From positions 1-8,733 of the forward strand of contig JAGWUU010000129.1 in NCBI GenBank assembly GCA_028868335.1: 8,733 bases of DNA, written 5' to 3'. A program made the translations under genes and the position numbers. Shown here one piece after another: positions 6,132 through 8,733 of this stretch; within the stretch, counting starts at the first letter, position 1; each line of letters opens with the position of its first letter. This stretch comes from Sphingomonadales bacterium (GTDB lineage Bacteria > Pseudomonadota > Alphaproteobacteria > Sphingomonadales > Sphingomonadaceae). The notes beneath the pieces are model-generated. The model made no database searches. It was not told where the DNA came from and worked only from the letters and a program-made list of their open reading frames with translations.

Positions 6132-7102
6132 GCGGACCGCCAAAACCCCTCATCGCCGTGGTGGCGCTGGCCGCGGTCGGCGGTGGCATCTGGTACGCCA
6201 CGCGACCTGCTCCCGCGGAAAACTGGCTTGGCTATGTCGAGGCGGAGACGCTCTACGTTGCCGCGCCGGTATCGGGGCGGCTGGCGGAGCGCTCGGTCGA
6301 TCGCGGAGCGGCGGTCGCTGCGGGAGCGCCGCTGTTCTCGCTCGACCCGATAACCACCGATGCCGAAACGGCCCAGCTTCAGGCTCAGGTTTCCGCCGCG
6401 CGGGCGCAGGTGGGCGATCTTGGCCAGGCCCGCCAGCGTGCGCCCGAGATCGCGGTGTCGCGGGCAGCCGAGGCGCAGGCCAGCGCTCAACTGACCAAGG
6501 CCCAGCAGGATTATGCGAGGATCGCGGCGCTGGCGGCACGCGGCTTCGCCAGTCGTTCGCAGCTTGATGCGGCGCGGGCGGTGCGCGATGCGTCGTCTGC
6601 GGCGCTGGCGCAAACGCGGGCGCAGATCGCCTCGGGCGAAATCAGCGCTGGTCGCGGTGAGCAGATCACGGCGGCGCGCGCCACTGTCTCGGGAGCCGAG
6701 GCGGCACTGCGCGGCCAGCAGCAGCGGCGGCGGGAGATCGCGCCGGTGTCACCCGCGAAGGGCGTGGTCGAGCAGACGTTCTACAATCCCGGCGAATGGG
6801 TCCCGGCCAATGCGCCGGTCGTCTCGGTCCTTCCCGACGACAAGCGGAAGCTGCGCTTCTTTGTGCCGGAAGAACGCATCGCCGCACTCCGCCCCGGAAT
6901 GAGCATCGGCTTTTCCTGCGACGGGTGTGGCGGGCAGCGGCAGGCGAAAATCAGCTACATCTCGCCGCGCAGCGAATTCACGCCGCCGGTGATCTACAGC
7001 GAGCATGCCCGTTCAAAGCAGGTGTTTCTGGTGGAAGCCCTGCTTCCCGTTTCCGACAAGCCCCTGCCGCCGGGTCTTCCCGTCGAGGTGGTGCCGCAAT
7101 GA
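6128..7102 (+). CDS. HlyD-family membrane fusion (periplasmic adaptor) protein, YbhG-like
   Basis: This 324-residue adaptor should link the ABC transporter encoded next to it with an outer-membrane channel. A hydrophobic N-terminal segment at residues 8-23 (IAVVALAAVGGGIWYA) acts as an anchor or uncleaved signal. The first half-lipoyl motif follows (VEAETLYVAAPVSGRLAE, 37-54). A long Ala/Gln-rich coiled-coil hairpin spans about 75-205, with KAQQDYARIAALAARGFASRSQLDAAR typical of the family. Then come the second lipoyl half (205-222) and a beta-barrel with VPEERIAALRPGM. A CDGC pair (C264, C267) precedes a conserved block (ISYISPRSEFTPPVIYS). I recall both as typical of YbhG-like adaptors. AGAAGGA at about 6111-6117 is a good ribosome site 10 nt before the ATG. 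It overlaps tetR upstream and the ATPase downstream by ATGA at each end. Confidence 0.93.
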   Translation: MSGPPKPLIAVVALAAVGGGIWYATRPAPAENWLGYVEAETLYVAAPVSGRLAERSVDRGAAVAAGAPLFSLDPITTDAETAQLQAQVSAARAQVGDLGQARQRAPEIAVSRAAEAQASAQLTKAQQDYARIAALAARGFASRSQLDAARAVRDASSAALAQTRAQIASGEISAGRGEQITAARATVSGAEAALRGQQQRRREIAPVSPAKGVVEQTFYNPGEWVPANAPVVSVLPDDKRKLRFFVPEERIAALRPGMSIGFSCDGCGGQRQAKISYISPRSEFTPPVIYSEHARSKQVFLVEALLPVSDKPLPPGLPVEVVPQ

Positions 7103-8043
7103 ACGATAGGCCCGCCGCCGATCCGGTCATCGCCGTTCGTGGCCTGACCAAGCGGTTCGGCGGGCGCACGGTGGTCGATCATGTCGACCTGACGGTGCAG
7201 AAAGGGCGGATCTGCGGATTTCTCGGACCTAACGGCTCGGGCAAGACCACAACCCTGCGAATGATCTGCGGCCTGTTGATCCCCGATGCCGGGGAGGGCG
7301 AGGTGCTGGGGCTGGACCTTCGGACAAGGCGCCGGGCGATCAAGCAGCAGATCGGTTACATGACGCAGAAGTTCGGGTTGTTCTCCGACCTGTCGATTGC
7401 CGAGAATCTCGAATTCATCGCCCGTGTCTATAGCCTCGATAACCGCAAGGCGCGGGTTGACGCCGCGTTGGAGCGGCTGGGTCTGGCAAGCCGGGCGGAT
7501 CAACTCGCGGGCAAGCTCTCGGGCGGGTGGAAGCAGCGCCTCGCGCTCGCCGCCGCGGTGCTGCACGAACCCAGGATACTCCTGCTCGACGAGCCGACGG
7601 CGGGCGTTGATCCGCTCGCCCGGCGCGAATTCTGGGACCAGATCCACGCCCTTGCCGGGGAAGGGATGACCGTGCTCGTCTCGACCCATTACATGGACGA
7701 GGCCGAGCGGTGCCACGAGATCGCCTATATCGCCTATGGGGTGATGCTGGCGCGCGGCACCACCGATCAGGTGATAGCCAGGTCCGGCCTGGTGGCGTTG
7801 CAGGGCGAAGGGCCGGGTGCCGATCGCCTCGCCACCGAGATCGAGGGGCGCGAGGGCGTGCTGATGGCCGCGCCGTTCGGCACCACACTCCATGTCTGCG
7901 GCACCGACATGGACGCGCTGCGCCGCGCGGTCCGGCCGTGGGCAGATCGCATCCGCTTCGTCGAGGCCGAACCGACGCTGGAAGACGTGTTCATCCACCT
8001 GATGAAGCAGGCGCCCGACAATTCCGTGATGGAGAGCGCCTGA
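7099..8043 (+). CDS. ABC transporter ATP-binding protein (multidrug export type)
   Basis: This 314-residue cytoplasmic ATPase has every nucleotide-binding motif: Walker A GPNGSGKT (43-50), Q-loop Gln90, signature LSGGWKQR (140-147), Walker B ILLLDEP (160-166) with catalytic Glu165, D-loop GVDP and H-loop His197. The C-terminal extension ends in TLEDVFIHLM, the block seen in DrrA/YbhF-type exporters. There is only one ATPase domain, so the working transporter should contain two copies. E. coli YbhF, by contrast, has two ATPase domains fused. The frame is open far upstream inside the hlyD gene, but ATG 7099 is the start. It overlaps the upstream stop by ATGA, has GAGG at 7085-7088, and homology begins right there (IAVRGLTKRFGG). 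Its TGA shares one base with the permease ATG. Confidence 0.95.
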   Translation: MNDRPAADPVIAVRGLTKRFGGRTVVDHVDLTVQKGRICGFLGPNGSGKTTTLRMICGLLIPDAGEGEVLGLDLRTRRRAIKQQIGYMTQKFGLFSDLSIAENLEFIARVYSLDNRKARVDAALERLGLASRADQLAGKLSGGWKQRLALAAAVLHEPRILLLDEPTAGVDPLARREFWDQIHALAGEGMTVLVSTHYMDEAERCHEIAYIAYGVMLARGTTDQVIARSGLVALQGEGPGADRLATEIEGREGVLMAAPFGTTLHVCGTDMDALRRAVRPWADRIRFVEAEPTLEDVFIHLMKQAPDNSVMESA

Positions 8044-8733
8044 TGTGGGAGCGGATCGGCGCGATGGTGTTCAAGGAGGTGCGCCAGATGGCGCGCGATC
8101 CGGGCATGTTCGTGATGATGCTGATGTTCCCGATCCTGCAACTCACCATCTTCGGCTTCGCGATCAACAACGATCCGCGCCATCTGCCGCTGGCGGTGGA
8201 GGTCAACGATCATTCGGCGTTTTCGCGCAGCCTGGTCAGCGCGCTGCGCGAAACGAGCTATTTCGACATCATCGCCCTGTCCGGCAACGCGGGGGAAGGG
8301 GATCGCTATATCGCCGAGGGCAAGGCCCAGTTCGTCCTGACCATCCCGCCCGATTTCGCGCGCGCACTGGTGCGGGGCGAGCAGCCCGAGCTGCTGCTGA
8401 CCGTCGACGCGACCGATCCGGCCGGGACCGGACCGGCGGTCGCCGCCGTCAACGAGGCGGTGACGCGCAGCCTTGCGCATGATCTGATCGGGCCGCTCGC
8501 CCCGCGTCAGGCCGGCGCGCCGCCGGTTAACCTGGTGCTTCATCGCAGCTACAATCCAGAGGGGATCACCAGCCATAATACCGTTCCGGGGCTGCTCGCG
8601 ATCATCCTGTCGATGACCATGGTTGCGCTGACCGCGATGTCCGTCACGCGCGAGACAGAGCAGGGAACGATGGAAAACCTGCTTGCCACCCCACTCCGCC
8701 CGATCGAGGTGATGATCGGCAAGATCGTGCCCT
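8043..8733 (+). CDS. ABC-2 type transporter permease, YbhS/YbhR-like, 3' end cut by window
   Basis: The frame is open from ATG 8043 to the window end, giving 230 residues. Family members run about 370-380, so roughly 145 C-terminal residues with most TM helices are outside. Visible parts are an amphipathic start (FKEVRQMARDPGM), TM1 at about 22-41, a large external domain (about 43-178, with VEVNDHSAFSRSL and FVLTIPPDFARAL), the conserved SYNPEGITSHNTVPGL, TM2 at about 182-200, and the coupling-helix block ETEQGTMENLLATPLRPIEVMIGKI. These are typical of ABC2_membrane_3 permeases of the YbhS/YbhR group. GGAG at 8031-8034 is 8 nt before the start, and the ATG overlaps the ATPase stop (TGATG). 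It forms the membrane pore for the ATPase and adaptor upstream. A second permease gene probably follows, as in ybhS-ybhR, but is not visible. Confidence 0.93.
   Translation, partial: MWERIGAMVFKEVRQMARDPGMFVMMLMFPILQLTIFGFAINNDPRHLPLAVEVNDHSAFSRSLVSALRETSYFDIIALSGNAGEGDRYIAEGKAQFVLTIPPDFARALVRGEQPELLLTVDATDPAGTGPAVAAVNEAVTRSLAHDLIGPLAPRQAGAPPVNLVLHRSYNPEGITSHNTVPGLLAIILSMTMVALTAMSVTRETEQGTMENLLATPLRPIEVMIGKIVP

Noticed and set aside
6796..7098. Possible longer N-terminus or fusion for the ABC ATPase (open frame upstream of 7099)
   Set aside because: The extra 101 codons lie inside hlyD in another frame and have non-protein-like composition. ABC homology begins at ATG 7099, which has an ATGA overlap and a GAGG site.
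1..8733. tRNA/rRNA genes, CRISPR arrays, insertion sequences, toxin-antitoxin or phage-defence genes
   Set aside because: I saw no spaced repeats, transposase motifs, terminal inverted repeats, structured RNA genes or defence-gene motifs on either strand. Nearly every base is explained by the listed genes.

Overview
This is a high-GC window with dense coding on both strands. The gene content (glmS, a purS/purQ pair, a membrane PAS-GGDEF-EAL protein) and protein style suggest an alphaproteobacterium, most likely Sphingomonadales (Sphingomonas/Novosphingobium/Erythrobacter-like). That placement is inferred from sequence character, not from a marker gene. The window opens inside one gene and closes inside another.

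Region 1 (1-2022, + strand): the last ~551 codons of glmS (glucosamine-6-phosphate synthase), overlapping by ATGA a small zinc-binding GFA/CENP-V-type protein. Region 2 (2023-4442, + strand): a 65-nt gap holding a composite stem-loop, then a 784-residue membrane-anchored c-di-GMP enzyme (about six TM helices, PAS, GGDEF, EAL). Both catalytic motifs are intact but the GGDEF inhibitory I-site is missing. Region 3 (4446-5356, - strand): purS and purQ, a two-gene purine biosynthesis operon with overlapping ends. It runs convergently into the c-di-GMP gene with only 3 nt between stop codons. Region 4 (5357-5513): a divergent intergenic region. It carries a good sigma70-type promoter whose -10 lies in a near-perfect 26-bp palindrome just before the next start codon. 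Region 5 (5514-8733, + strand): a TetR-family regulator, an HlyD-type membrane fusion protein, an ABC ATPase and the first 230 residues of an ABC-2 permease. All four overlap end to start, forming one transcription unit that continues past the window.

Region 5 is the most coherent module. It looks like a self-regulated drug/xenobiotic export operon of the YbhG-YbhF-YbhS-YbhR (CecR-controlled) type, with the repressor as first gene and its probable operator across the promoter. The rest is housekeeping metabolism (amino sugar and purine synthesis, both using glutamine amidotransferases) plus one signalling enzyme. I found no clear evidence for a wholly undescribed system. The best leads are the operator/promoter architecture, the GGDEF-EAL protein with its unassigned membrane sensor, and the glmS-GFA coupling.
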